Below, piece by piece: positions 8,707 through 17,624 of a stretch of DNA of 64,000 bases. Below the pieces are notes generated by a model that saw only the letters and a program-made list of their open reading frames with translations, made no database searches and was not told where the DNA came from. The translations under genes and the position numbers were made by a program. Location of the stretch: the NCBI GenBank assembly GCA_913778905.1, contig CAJYYA010000001.1:62001-126000 (forward strand). The letters run 5' to 3'. Origin of the DNA: an uncultured Naasia sp. GTDB lineage: Bacteria > Actinomycetota > Actinomycetes > Actinomycetales > Microbacteriaceae. The stretch's first letter is position 1; every line of letters begins with the position of its first letter.

Positions 8707-9680
8707 GCGTCGCTCCCGCGCTTCTCGTCGCTGTCGGAGGGCGCCTGCGGTCGGGGCCTCGGGACGGGTGTCTGCCCCGGCCACAGACCGACGTGGTCCT
8801 CTTCGAGTTCGAGACGCACGCGCCCCTTCAGCTCGAGCGCGTCGCGGTAGGCGGCGGGCAATTGCAGCCGGCCCGCCCGGTCGATGAGCGCGTACTCGCG
8901 GGCGACGATCGTGGAGGCGCCGACCTCGTCGACCGTGGTCTCGCGCAGGACCTCGGTCGACGTCCGACCGTCGCGGATCGCCACCGTGCGCTGCACCTCC
9001 GAAGCGACCGTCTCGTCGTGCGTGACGATCACGACGGTCGTTCCGAACTCGCTGTTGGCCTTCCGGAGCGCCGCGAACACCTCGTCGCCGGTGGCCCGGT
9101 CGAGCTCGCCGGTGGGCTCGTCGGCGAGGAGGACCCGCGGATCGTTGGCGAGCGCCGTCGCGATGGCAGCCCGCTGCTGCTGGCCGCCGGACATCTCGCC
9201 GGGGCGGCGGTCGGCCAGATCGGCTAGCCCCATCGCGCCCAGCAGATCGCGTGCCCGGCGCTCGCGGGTGCGGCGGTCGACGCCCGCGAAAGCGAGCGGA
9301 AGCGCGACGTTCTCGACGGCGGTCAGGTAGCCGAGCAGGTTCCGAGCGGTCTGCTGCCACACGAATCCGACGACGTCGCGGCGGAAGGCGAGTCGTTCCC
9401 TCGCGCTCAGGCGACCGAGTTCGCGGCCGGCGACCAGAGCTCGGCCGGCCGAGGGCGTGTCGAGGCCGGAGAGGATCCCCAGGAGGGTCGACTTGCCGGA
9501 GCCGGACGCGCCGACGATCGCGACGACCTCGCCGGCGCGGACGAGCAGGTCGAGGCCCTGGAGCGCCTGGATCTCGACGGGCCCCGACCGGAAGATGCGG
9601 ACGAGGCTGTCGCACACGATGAGGGCGCCGTCGCCGTACACCGGAGCGGCGGTGACGGGGGCGTTCAGCGGCGAGGTCAT
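8703..9680 (-). CDS. ABC transporter ATP-binding protein with C-terminal AbrB-like domain
   Basis: A 325-residue protein. Residues about 25-245 are a MacB/LolD-type ATPase: Walker A GASGSGKST at 57-65, signature MSGGQQQR at 163-170, Walker B VLLADEPTGELD from 183, and H-loop His at 221. Residues 262-301 match the SpoVT-AbrB swapped-hairpin pattern: IDRAGRLQLP, then YRDALELKG, RVRLELEED and GLWP. That fold normally binds DNA as the antitoxin half of MazEF-like pairs or as AbrB. Here it is welded to a transport ATPase. A Pro/Asp-rich tail follows. ATGA overlaps join it to the permease upstream and the ATPase downstream. The AbrB assignment is from motif reading only. Confidence 0.85.
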   Translation of the reverse strand: MTSPLNAPVTAAPVYGDGALIVCDSLVRIFRSGPVEIQALQGLDLLVRAGEVVAIVGASGSGKSTLLGILSGLDTPSAGRALVAGRELGRLSARERLAFRRDVVGFVWQQTARNLLGYLTAVENVALPLAFAGVDRRTRERRARDLLGAMGLADLADRRPGEMSGGQQQRAAIATALANDPRVLLADEPTGELDRATGDEVFAALRKANSEFGTTVVIVTHDETVASEVQRTVAIRDGRTSTEVLRETTVDEVGASTIVAREYALIDRAGRLQLPAAYRDALELKGRVRLELEEDHVGLWPGQTPVPRPRPQAPSDSDEKRGSDA

Positions 9681-12469
9681 GGTTCTCCCACTCGAAGGGC
9701 GTCGCTGAGACGGGCGCGGCGGTGCGCCAGCTGCTCGGCGGCGATGGTCAGGATGAGGAGTGCGAGAAGAGCCGCGGCTACCGCCAGGACGACGGCGGGG
9801 GCGACTGTGAAGTCGGGAGCGGTGAGCCCGCCGGTCAGCGGGGTGAGTGCGAGTCGGGGCGCGAGCAGCGCGGCAGCGGCGATCCCCGCGCCCGTTCCGA
9901 CCACGAGTGCGCCGAGCAGGAGCGGCACGACGTCGGCGACGATCAGCGCGAGGCCGGCGCGGGACGAGACGCCGAGGGTGCGGAGCAGGGCAAGCGCGCG
10001 GCCGCGGCGGGTCGAACCGGCGAGCGCCGCGGCCACGAAGGCGAGGCCCGCGAGAACGGCGAGAGCGACGGACGCCGAGCCGTAGGCGGTCGAGACACCC
10101 GACGCGAATGCCGAGGAGCGGATGTCGTCGAGCCGGCCTACTCGGGTCAGCACCGTCTCTCCTTCGTCACCCGATCCGCTCGCCGAGGCCGCATCCGCTG
10201 CGCCCGGGCCGGCGAGCAGGATCGTGTCGGGGGTGAGCTCCCGCTCACTCGACCGGGCGAGGTCGGCGCGGGAGACGAAGAGGAACGGACCGCTCTCGTA
10301 GCCGTCGATCCGGTAGCCGGTGGGCTCGGCGACGGTGAGCGGGATGTCGGTGTCGTCGAGGGTCAGGGCTGCCTCGGTCCGTGCGATACGGTCGGCGAGC
10401 ACGCGGTCGGGGACGGCGCGGATCGGCCCACCCGCCCCTGCCGAGGCGTCGGCGTCGGCGTCGGACGAGAGATCAAGTGCCCCGCAGAGGGCGGTGCCGG
10501 TCGCCGCCGGCAGGTCCGGTCGTGCGTCGATGACCGCGCAGTACCCGTCGTCGACGGCGACGATCGTGGCGAGCGTCGAGGCGGAGCCGGCCCCCGTGAC
10601 CTCCGCTCCCCGGATCACCGTCGCCGCACCGGCCGCCGTCACGCCGGGCACCGAGACGAGGGTGGCCGCGTCGATGTCCGGTGCCGGATCGTCGATGCGC
10701 GCCTCGGCCCCGACGCGCTGCCACGACGCGGCGGTCTGACCGGTGGCGACGATCGATCCCAGGACACCACCGGCGACGGCGAGCGTCACGGCGACGGTGA
10801 CAGCGGCGAATGCCAGCCCGAGTCCCGATGACGACGCGACGGCTCCGGCGACGAGCCCCGTGGCGCCGTCACGCGCGCGACCGATGGCCGCGATCACGCG
10901 GAGGACGGGTCCGTGGAGGCGGAGGACGACGGCCGCGGCGAGAGCACCGATCAGAAGGGGGAGGGCGACGACGAGAGGATCCGCGCCACCGCCCGCCGCG
11001 ATCGGGCCGCGGGAGGTGAGCGACACGAAGGCCGCGATCACCCCGAAGACGAGGAACGCCTCGATGACGAACCGCAGGGGACTCCAGACGGTCGCCTCGG
11101 ACGAGTCCGAGTCCCAGGCCGAATCGGAGCGGCGCGATACGACGCGGATCGTCCAGCACGCGGGAGCGACGAGCGCGAGCACGGCCGCCGTCACGACGAG
11201 CGCGGAGGCGGTGCCGCCCCACCTCGCCGATGCGCCGCCGCTCGCGACGGCGGCGACCGCAGCGGGTGCCACGGCGACCCCGATCCCCAGGCCGATCAGC
11301 GCGGCCACCGCGCTTTCGGCACATGCCCGGACCGACATGCTGAGGAGCGATGCCCCTCGGGCGCGCTCGAGCGCCAGCTCGGATCCACGACGCCGCCACA
11401 TCGTGCGGGCGACGACCACGAGCGCGATACCCGCGCACGCGAGGGATCCGACCACGAACAGGGTGATCTGCGCGCTCGCACCCGCCGAGGCTGCGGGCAG
11501 CGTCTCGAGTGCGACCGACAGCCCCGACCGGACCTGGAGAGGTGCCGCGATGGTGGCGACCTCGCTGGGGTAGTTCTCCAGGCGATCCACGTCGGATCCG
11601 ACCTGCACGAGTGAGGCCGCGTCGAGCATGGCGGGATCGAGCGAGAAGCGGATGGAAGCCTGCTGAGGCTCCCCCAGGGCGTCCGTGATCCGCGTGAGGC
11701 CTGCCACATCCGTGAGGGCCGCGACACCGACGCCGACCTTCCGCCCCGACCGCAGACGGGTGATCGGGGCGAGGGCGCCCGGCGCGCCTCCCCAGGCGCC
11801 GAGGGAGGACGCGTCGGCCAGGATCCCGGTGACCTCCACCGTCTGCGTCGAACCGTCGGGGCTCTCGATGGACAGCTGGTCGCCCTCGTCGAGTCTCGCG
11901 GCGTCGGCGACGTCCGAGGAGATCAGGATGCCGATCGGACCGCTCGACCCGGTCGCGGGGATCCTGCCCTCTGCGAGTCGGATCCGCTGCCCGACGCTCT
12001 CGGTGAGGAGAGCGAAGGAGACATCGAGCCGATTCAGCGGTTCGGCGACTCCGGACCGGGGCGTCGCTTCCAGAGCAGAGGTGGTCGCGAGCACAGCCGG
12101 CGAACGGACGGCGCTCCGAAGTGCGGCCGGGAGTCGCTCTGTCATCTCCGCCGCGACCGCTTCGATGTCGGCGACATCGACCGTCGGCTCACGCGTCGAA
12201 GACGCTCCCATGGGGAAGGAGACCACGACATCGGCGTCCGATCCCGCGGCCTCGACGGCTTCCCTCGCGCCCCGATCCATCGTCGATACGAGCAGAGCCG
12301 GTCCCACTCCCCCGATGACGACACTCGCCGCGACGAGTCCTGCGTAGAGCAGCACCAGCGCCGCGTCGCGTCGCAGACGCCGCCGGACGAGAACACCTCC
12401 CGACAGGGCGGACCGGAGCCATCCGCGTTCCCGTCCCGAGCGCGCCCTCGCGCGATGCGCGGCCGTCAT
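9677..12469 (-). CDS. FtsX-like ABC transporter permease (930 aa)
   Basis: A large permease with the MacB/FtsX topology duplicated. An N-terminal helix (LVLLYAGLVAASVVIGGVGPALLV) precedes a long extracytoplasmic domain with signatures such as EGRIPATG and PIGILISSDVA. A block of helices follows (ITLFVVGSLACAGIALVVVARTMWRRRGSELALERARGAS). Then come a second extracytoplasmic domain and a final helix block (SVALAVLAGLAFVAAALAGSTRRGRALALLRTLGVS). The RGRALALLRTLG segment is the coupling-helix pattern of this family. The start at 12469 overlaps the stop of the other permease. Substrate unknown. Confidence 0.85.
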   Translation of the reverse strand: MTAAHRARARSGRERGWLRSALSGGVLVRRRLRRDAALVLLYAGLVAASVVIGGVGPALLVSTMDRGAREAVEAAGSDADVVVSFPMGASSTREPTVDVADIEAVAAEMTERLPAALRSAVRSPAVLATTSALEATPRSGVAEPLNRLDVSFALLTESVGQRIRLAEGRIPATGSSGPIGILISSDVADAARLDEGDQLSIESPDGSTQTVEVTGILADASSLGAWGGAPGALAPITRLRSGRKVGVGVAALTDVAGLTRITDALGEPQQASIRFSLDPAMLDAASLVQVGSDVDRLENYPSEVATIAAPLQVRSGLSVALETLPAASAGASAQITLFVVGSLACAGIALVVVARTMWRRRGSELALERARGASLLSMSVRACAESAVAALIGLGIGVAVAPAAVAAVASGGASARWGGTASALVVTAAVLALVAPACWTIRVVSRRSDSAWDSDSSEATVWSPLRFVIEAFLVFGVIAAFVSLTSRGPIAAGGGADPLVVALPLLIGALAAAVVLRLHGPVLRVIAAIGRARDGATGLVAGAVASSSGLGLAFAAVTVAVTLAVAGGVLGSIVATGQTAASWQRVGAEARIDDPAPDIDAATLVSVPGVTAAGAATVIRGAEVTGAGSASTLATIVAVDDGYCAVIDARPDLPAATGTALCGALDLSSDADADASAGAGGPIRAVPDRVLADRIARTEAALTLDDTDIPLTVAEPTGYRIDGYESGPFLFVSRADLARSSERELTPDTILLAGPGAADAASASGSGDEGETVLTRVGRLDDIRSSAFASGVSTAYGSASVALAVLAGLAFVAAALAGSTRRGRALALLRTLGVSSRAGLALIVADVVPLLLGALVVGTGAGIAAAALLAPRLALTPLTGGLTAPDFTVAPAVVLAVAAALLALLILTIAAEQLAHRRARLSDALRVGEP

Positions 12470-15400
12470 GCGTCGCTCCCGGCACGGAGGAGGGTCGCAG
12501 CCGAGGTCGTGCGCTGCGCCAGCGTCGTGGCCAGGAGCGCCGCGCCGACAGCGAAAGCCACACCGGTGATGACGAGTGCGAGCCCGCCGACGGGGACGGC
12601 GAGGAGCACCGACGGCACAGCAGCGACCGCGGATCCGGCCGACACCACGGCGGGGGCGAGCAGAGCCGCGAGCCCGACGCCGATCGCGAGCCCGACGACG
12701 GCACCGACGAGCGCGAGCGCAGCCGACTCGCCGAGTTGCGCCAAGAGCAGGGCTCCGCGCCCGACGCCGAGTGCCGACAGGTGAGCGTCCTCGGTGCGCC
12801 GGGATCGCAGCGCGACGATCGATTCGGCCGCCACTCCGCACGCTGCGAGAAGCGCGGCGGTCAGAACGGCGAGCAGCATGGCCGACGGGACGGCGACGCG
12901 AGCGGGCGATGCGGTGAGCGCGTCGGTGACGTCGTCGCGGGTGACCGCGGTCGTGGTCGCCGCCGCGTCGTCCAAGGGTGAGCCCGACCAGATCTCGTCG
13001 ACCGCGGTCCCGTGAGCGCCGCGCTCGACCAGCGCGCGTGACAGCTCCGGGAGTCGGACGACGACCGTCGGCAGTACTTCCCCTCCGGCTCCCGCCCCGA
13101 CGACGTCACCGGCCAGAAGCGCGTCGGACGGGACCGATCCGGGGATCACGGGACTCGTTCCGCGGAACGTCCCCGACACCACGGTCTCGTCGAATGTGAG
13201 CGCCAGGGGCAGCCCGGCGGAGTAAAACTGCTCGGCGGCGAACGCATCGGTCGAGACGACCGGCACCGACCCCTCGGCCTCCCACGCGACGACGGCGACA
13301 TCGAGCGGGCCCCCGTCGGCATTCTCGGGCGGCCCCACGAGCACCCGGGTCGACCCTCCATCGACCGATAGGGATACGCCTCGCCCCTCCAGGGTCGGGA
13401 CACGCCAGCCCGCCGCGGTGGTTCCGTCGAGAACCGCGGACTCCGATCCGGCACCGGACACCGTCGGGGCGCCGAGGGTCACGGCGATGCCACCGAGCTC
13501 GCCCGACGCGGCGCGCTCGTCGAGGCGGACCTGGAAGCCGACGATCGCCCGGGCTCGCGGATCGAGCGTCGCCGCCAGGGTGCGCGGCCCCCCGTCGAGG
13601 GGCACGGTGCCGAGCGGAAGGGGAACGACCGTGCCCGACTCCTCGCTCTGCACCGCCCAGATCTCGACCTGGGCAGGGCCCCCATCCGTCCCGGTGTCGC
13701 CGGCCGACGGCACGGCCGAGCCGCCGGCGCCGCCGCTCACCGAGACGCCCATCGCGATGCGTACGGAGTCGGCGGGGAGCTCGATCGTCTGTCGGGTGGT
13801 GAGCGCCGGCCCCACCTGGCGGGTGAGCTGATCGGCCACGCTCGCCCCGCCCACCTCACCGGTGCGGCCGTCGGCGAGAAGCGTCGCGGCAGCATCGTCG
13901 AGGCCGAGGATCCGCACACGGGTGCGCAGCGCGTCGCCCCCGGTGTCCGCCCGGATGTACCCATCGCGCCGGAGCGCGGAACCCGTTCCCGCGGTGTCGT
14001 CGACAGGTGAGGCCACCGTGATGGCAGCGGCGCTCGACGTCGCAGCCAGCATCGTCCGCACGGGCGGGCCCACCGCGACCGCGGCCTGATCGGCCTGCGA
14101 GCGCTGCCAGGTGTCGAGGAGCACAGCTGCGTACCCGGCCGTCGCCAGAGCCAGGGCCAGGGTCGTCACGATGGCGACGCCCCGCCGCGACCGCCGGGAG
14201 ATTCCCCAGCCGACGAGCGCCGCGACGAGACCGCGGGTTCGCCCCGCCGCGCCGTCGCCGACCCGCAGGGCCGGACCGATGAGGCGGGCCGCGCCCAGAG
14301 CCGCCGCCAGCAGAGCCACCGCGGGCGCCACGATGACGAAGGGATCCAGGGTCCCCGCCGATCCGGTCGCGACCGTCGACCCGCCCGTTCCGATCCCGTC
14401 CGCACGGCCCGAGCCGGTGAGTGCCTGCTGGAGCACCAGCGCGGCGAGAGCGACCAGAGCCACGTCGACGCCCGAGCGCGCAGCGAGGCGGGCACGGCCC
14501 TGCAGACGGCCGAACGTCACCGCCCCGAGGACGGTCGGGGTGACCACCAGCACGATCGCGGCCAGGGCGAGGAGGGCGGCCGCGGCCCACACCCCCGGCG
14601 GCGGAACGACCCACGCGGGGAGGCCCGACCCGCCCCCACCCGACGTCGTCCGGAGCAGCGAGGAGAAGAGGGTTCCGAGTGGAGGGCCGAGGGCCAGCAT
14701 CGCGGTGGCGATGACCGCGGCGTCCAGACCGACGAGCGCACCCAGTTGGCGACGAGACGCACCTCGTGCCCCCATCAGCGCATGCGCCGCCCGATGGGCA
14801 TCGCGCAGCGACCGGATGACCCCGGCGAGAGCGACTGCCGCGACGAGGGACAGCAGCACGAGGATGCTCGCCACCGCCGCCCGGGTCGACGCGAGGGTGG
14901 CGAGCACCGCTTCCGCGGCCTCCGGAAGTGCGCTCGTGGTGACCGTTCCCGTCGACGACAGCTCGGGCACGGACTGCGCGACGATCGAGCTCAGGTCGTC
15001 CGCCACACCGGGGAGCCGGGCGAGAGCGCCGGCGGACTCCGTCTCGATGACGGGAGCGGCGCGCACCTCGAGATAGGCGACGGGTACGTCAGCCGCGGCG
15101 AACACACCGGGGGCGACGAGGAGCGGTCCGATCGCGTCGACCGCTTCGCTGTCCCGAGTGTCGGGCGCCTGATATCCGCGTATCGCTCCACGGCCGCCGA
15201 GGGGGTCGACGGTCGGGAGCGCGTCCGACGACGGATCGAGCGCGTAGACCCCGACGACGACCGCCTGGACGCGCCGATCGTCGATCTGCAGGGGCAGCAC
15301 CGATCCGACCGCGAGCCCGAGTAGCGCGGCTCCGGAGGCGGGGACAGCGACGGCGACCTCGTCGGGCGGGATCGCCGACTCCCGATCCGGCCAGCTTCCC

Positions 15401-15930
15401 GATGTCAGGGCGGAGTCCGGGATCCGATCGAGCCGGCCCAGATACGCCGCAGCGGGGCGCGCCGACACTGCGTTCTGAGGCACGGTCGGTAGCAGCGCGG
15501 AGAAGGCGCTGACGGTGGCGGGCACCTCGGCGGCAGCGAAGGCTCCTCCCACGGCGTCCGTGATGGCGGCCCTCGCGTCATCGATTCCATCGCGGGGTTC
15601 GACGACCGAGACCGTCACCGTCCGGGCCTCCTCGGGGAGGCGCCGCACCGCTTCCGCCGCCCCGGGCCCGTCGGTCGCGACGAGCAACAGCATCTGGGCG
15701 ACGAGCAAGCCGGTGGCGAGCACGGATACCACGACGGCTCCGCCGAGAGGCGCGGGCCCGCCTCGCGTCTGCGCGAACGCGAGCGCCGTCGGCCACGTCA
15801 GGCGCAGACCCCCGCGGCGATCCGCTCTCGCCCCGCCGCGGAAACTCGGCCTGCCGCCGTCCGCCCCGCCAGCGTACGGGCGCGGTCGAGCGCGTCCGCC
15901 GAGCGCACGGTGGCGACGTTCTGCGCGCAC
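12466..15930 (-). CDS. FtsX-like ABC transporter permease (about 1110-1155 aa)
   Basis: The second large permease of the operon, with the same double FtsX layout. An opening helix (VVVSVLATGLLVAQMLLLVATDG) precedes an extracytoplasmic domain (ALTSGSWPD, PASGAALLGLAVGSVLPLQI). Helix blocks with coupling segments follow (RSLRDAHRAAHALMGARGASRRQLG and ALRSRRTEDAHLSALGVGRG). The start is unsettled. GTG 15930 is the nearest ordinary in-frame start, but the codons from there to about 15801 do not look coding. A competing 48-codon frame does, and its TGA overlaps an in-frame CTG at 15801 (CTGA), mirroring the ATGA overlaps of the rest of the operon. An ATG at 15996 is also in frame. Gene is certain, start is not. 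Confidence 0.8.
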   Translation of the reverse strand: MRAERRHRALGGRARPRPYAGGADGGRPSFRGGARADRRGGLRLTWPTALAFAQTRGGPAPLGGAVVVSVLATGLLVAQMLLLVATDGPGAAEAVRRLPEEARTVTVSVVEPRDGIDDARAAITDAVGGAFAAAEVPATVSAFSALLPTVPQNAVSARPAAAYLGRLDRIPDSALTSGSWPDRESAIPPDEVAVAVPASGAALLGLAVGSVLPLQIDDRRVQAVVVGVYALDPSSDALPTVDPLGGRGAIRGYQAPDTRDSEAVDAIGPLLVAPGVFAAADVPVAYLEVRAAPVIETESAGALARLPGVADDLSSIVAQSVPELSSTGTVTTSALPEAAEAVLATLASTRAAVASILVLLSLVAAVALAGVIRSLRDAHRAAHALMGARGASRRQLGALVGLDAAVIATAMLALGPPLGTLFSSLLRTTSGGGGSGLPAWVVPPPGVWAAAALLALAAIVLVVTPTVLGAVTFGRLQGRARLAARSGVDVALVALAALVLQQALTGSGRADGIGTGGSTVATGSAGTLDPFVIVAPAVALLAAALGAARLIGPALRVGDGAAGRTRGLVAALVGWGISRRSRRGVAIVTTLALALATAGYAAVLLDTWQRSQADQAAVAVGPPVRTMLAATSSAAAITVASPVDDTAGTGSALRRDGYIRADTGGDALRTRVRILGLDDAAATLLADGRTGEVGGASVADQLTRQVGPALTTRQTIELPADSVRIAMGVSVSGGAGGSAVPSAGDTGTDGGPAQVEIWAVQSEESGTVVPLPLGTVPLDGGPRTLAATLDPRARAIVGFQVRLDERAASGELGGIAVTLGAPTVSGAGSESAVLDGTTAAGWRVPTLEGRGVSLSVDGGSTRVLVGPPENADGGPLDVAVVAWEAEGSVPVVSTDAFAAEQFYSAGLPLALTFDETVVSGTFRGTSPVIPGSVPSDALLAGDVVGAGAGGEVLPTVVVRLPELSRALVERGAHGTAVDEIWSGSPLDDAAATTTAVTRDDVTDALTASPARVAVPSAMLLAVLTAALLAACGVAAESIVALRSRRTEDAHLSALGVGRGALLLAQLGESAALALVGAVVGLAIGVGLAALLAPAVVSAGSAVAAVPSVLLAVPVGGLALVITGVAFAVGAALLATTLAQRTTSAATLLRAGSDA

Positions 15931-15944
15931 TCGTCCACCCCCAT
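15798..15944 (-). CDS. Possible 48-aa leader protein ahead of the FtsX permease
   Basis: ATG at 15944 has a good ribosome site (AGGGGG about 9-14 bases upstream). The 48 codons end in G or C at about 92% of third positions, as real genes here do. The overlapping permease-frame codons in the same stretch end in G or C only about 70% of the time. The product is small, Ala/Arg-rich and soluble (starts MGVDECAQN, ends GVCA), with no recognised family. Its TGA overlaps a CTG in frame with the permease. It could be a translational leader, a true small protein, or chance. Confidence 0.4.
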   Translation of the reverse strand: MGVDECAQNVATVRSADALDRARTLAGRTAAGRVSAAGRERIAAGVCA

Positions 15945-16082
15945 CGGCAGCGCCCCCTGGAGGGGTCGCTGGGGTAGCGTACGCCCGCACCACCACGCCG
16001 TGAGACCGCTCTCACCGGCGACACGCCGTCATGCACGACCGCAGAGGCGTCGGCCGAGCGCCCCGTGGCGCGGGCGGCCGGA

Positions 16083-16670
16083 TCAGACCTTCGGTGGGTG
16101 GAACTTCTGCTGTGCAGGCTCGAGGCCCTGATCCACCACGAGTTCGACTGCGTCCGCCGCGTCCTCGAGCAGGTTCGGCAGCGTGTCGCGCTCGGTGGAG
16201 CCGAAGTCCCGGAGGACGAAGTCGGCCGCGGCCATGCGACCGGGCGGACGACCGATGCCGATCCGGACGCGGACGAAGTCGGGCGAACCGGCAGCTGCGG
16301 CGATGTCGCGGATGCCGTTGTGGCCGCCGTGACCGCCGCCGCGCTTCAACCGGATGGTGTCGTAGGGGATGTCGAGCTCGTCATGCAGCACGATGAGCCG
16401 ATCGAGGCCGACGTCGTAGAAGTCGAGTAGCTGCGAGGTGGGCCCGCCGCTGAGGTTCATGAACGAGTTCGGCTTGGCCAGCACGTAGCGCACGCCGCCC
16501 GGTGCCACCCGCCCCTCGGCGACGGTCGAGTTGGTGCGGTGCCTCGAGAAGCGGGATCCGATGCGGTCGGCCAGCACGTCGAGCGCCATCTGGCCGACGT
16601 TGTGCCGGGTGCCCGCGTACTGCGTTCCCGGGTTGCCGAGTCCGACGATGAGCCAGGGGTCGTTGATTCC
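16083..16670 (-). CDS. pth: Peptidyl-tRNA hydrolase
   Basis: A 195-residue protein. It recycles tRNA by hydrolysing the ester of peptidyl-tRNAs that drop off ribosomes. The family motifs are intact: WLIVGLGNPGTQYAGTRHNVG with the catalytic His, KPNSFMNLSG, VLHDELDIP, and RLKRGGGHGGHNGIRDI. GTG 16670 is preferred because AGGGGAGG sits about ten bases upstream and it puts the first strand right at the N-terminus, as in the family. A GTG at 16703 is in frame but has no ribosome site. It follows rplY, with a strong hairpin between them; rplY-pth adjacency is conserved in Actinobacteria. Confidence 0.96.
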   Translation of the reverse strand, partial: GINDPWLIVGLGNPGTQYAGTRHNVGQMALDVLADRIGSRFSRHRTNSTVAEGRVAPGGVRYVLAKPNSFMNLSGGPTSQLLDFYDVGLDRLIVLHDELDIPYDTIRLKRGGGHGGHNGIRDIAAAAGSPDFVRVRIGIGRPPGRMAAADFVLRDFGSTERDTLPNLLEDAADAVELVVDQGLEPAQQKFHPPKV

Positions 16671-16726
16671 CACTCCCCCATCCTCCCCTACCGGTGTCCG
16701 CACGACGATCAGGAGCCCGCACGCGC

Positions 16727-16759
16727 GAACGGCCGCGCCCCGAGGGAGCGCGGCCGTTC
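16727..16759 (-). terminator. Hairpin between rplY and pth
   Basis: A perfect 11-bp stem (GAACGGCCGCG at 16727-16737 with its complement at 16749-16759) around an 11-base loop, 15 bases past the rplY stop. No long U tract is visible, so it may terminate weakly or act as a processing or attenuation site that lets rplY be expressed above pth. Confidence 0.7.
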
Positions 16760-16774
16760 GTTGCGTGAGGAGTC

Positions 16775-17413
16775 TTACTCGGAGTCCTCGGCCTTGGCCT
16801 CGGCGTCGCCGTCGCCCTCCTCGGGAACGACGTCGCCCTCGCCCTCGGCGGTGTCTTCCTCGGCGTCGGTCGTGAGGTCGAGCTGCGGCACGATGATGCC
16901 GACGACCAGGGTCTCGGGCTCGGTGACGAGCTCGGCGCCCTCGGGGAGCTTGACGTCGGAGGCGAGCACCTGGGCGCCCTCCTCGAGGCCCTCGATGTCG
17001 ACCACGATGGCCTCGGGGATCGAGACGGCCTCGACCTCGAGCAGCAGGGAGGTGGCGTCGAGGTTCGCGATGGTGCCGGCGAACGACTCGCCCTCCAGAC
17101 GCACGGGCACGTCGACCTGGACCTTCTCGCCGCGACGGACGATGACGAGGTCGAGGTGCTCGATGATCTGACGGACCGGGTCGCGCTGGACGTCCTTCAC
17201 GAGGACGGTCTGGGTGGCGCCGTCGATGTCGAGCTCGAGCAGGGCGTTGGCCTTGCGCAGGATCAGCGCGGTCTCGTGACCGGGGAGCGTGACGTGCTGG
17301 GTCTCGGTGCCGTGGCCGTAGATGACGGCGGGGATCTTGTCGAGGGCGCGGATCTTGCGCGCCGCTCCCTTGCCGAAGACGGTGCGGGTCTCGGCCTTGA
17401 GCTTCTCAGCCAT
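16775..17413 (-). CDS. rplY: 50S ribosomal protein L25 (Ctc form)
   Basis: A 212-residue protein that binds 5S rRNA. The N-terminal L25 domain opens LKAETRTVFGKGAARKIRALDKIPAVIYGHG. A beta-rich TL5/Ctc domain follows (VDVPVRLEGESFAGTIANLD, LPEGAELVTEPETLVVGI), giving the long form found in Gram-positives. The last 35 or so residues are an acidic tail of Glu and Asp, common in actinobacterial L25. ATG 17413 has a clear GGAGAAACC site. About 210 bases of non-coding sequence upstream should hold its promoter. Confidence 0.96.
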   Translation of the reverse strand: MAEKLKAETRTVFGKGAARKIRALDKIPAVIYGHGTETQHVTLPGHETALILRKANALLELDIDGATQTVLVKDVQRDPVRQIIEHLDLVIVRRGEKVQVDVPVRLEGESFAGTIANLDATSLLLEVEAVSIPEAIVVDIEGLEEGAQVLASDVKLPEGAELVTEPETLVVGIIVPQLDLTTDAEEDTAEGEGDVVPEEGDGDAEAKAEDSE

Positions 17414-17624
17414 GGTTTCTCCTTCTGTTCGGCGGACGTGTCGGTACCGCCGGGATCGATGCCGGGCGATGAGACCCGGGGATGAAGTTCAACTCGAACG
17501 CGGATCCTTGCTTCTCGGATGAGAAGGACAGGACGCAGGTGCGTGAGGAAGCCGGAGCCGTCCACCGCGTCGATAACGGAGACACCTGAAAGGTCTCTCC
17601 CTCGCCGAAGTTCAGTCGCCGAGT
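17414..17624. other. Intergenic leader and promoter region upstream of rplY
   Basis: About 210 non-coding bases between the rplY start and the gntK stop. It is less GC-rich than the genes. No tRNA, riboswitch or conserved regulatory dyad could be recognised. It probably contains the rplY promoter and the gntK terminator. Confidence 0.4.

Noticed and set aside
12466-15996. ATG at 15996 as the large permease start
   Set aside because: The first 65 residues from there are Arg/Gly-rich with poor third-position bias, and a better coding frame overlaps them.
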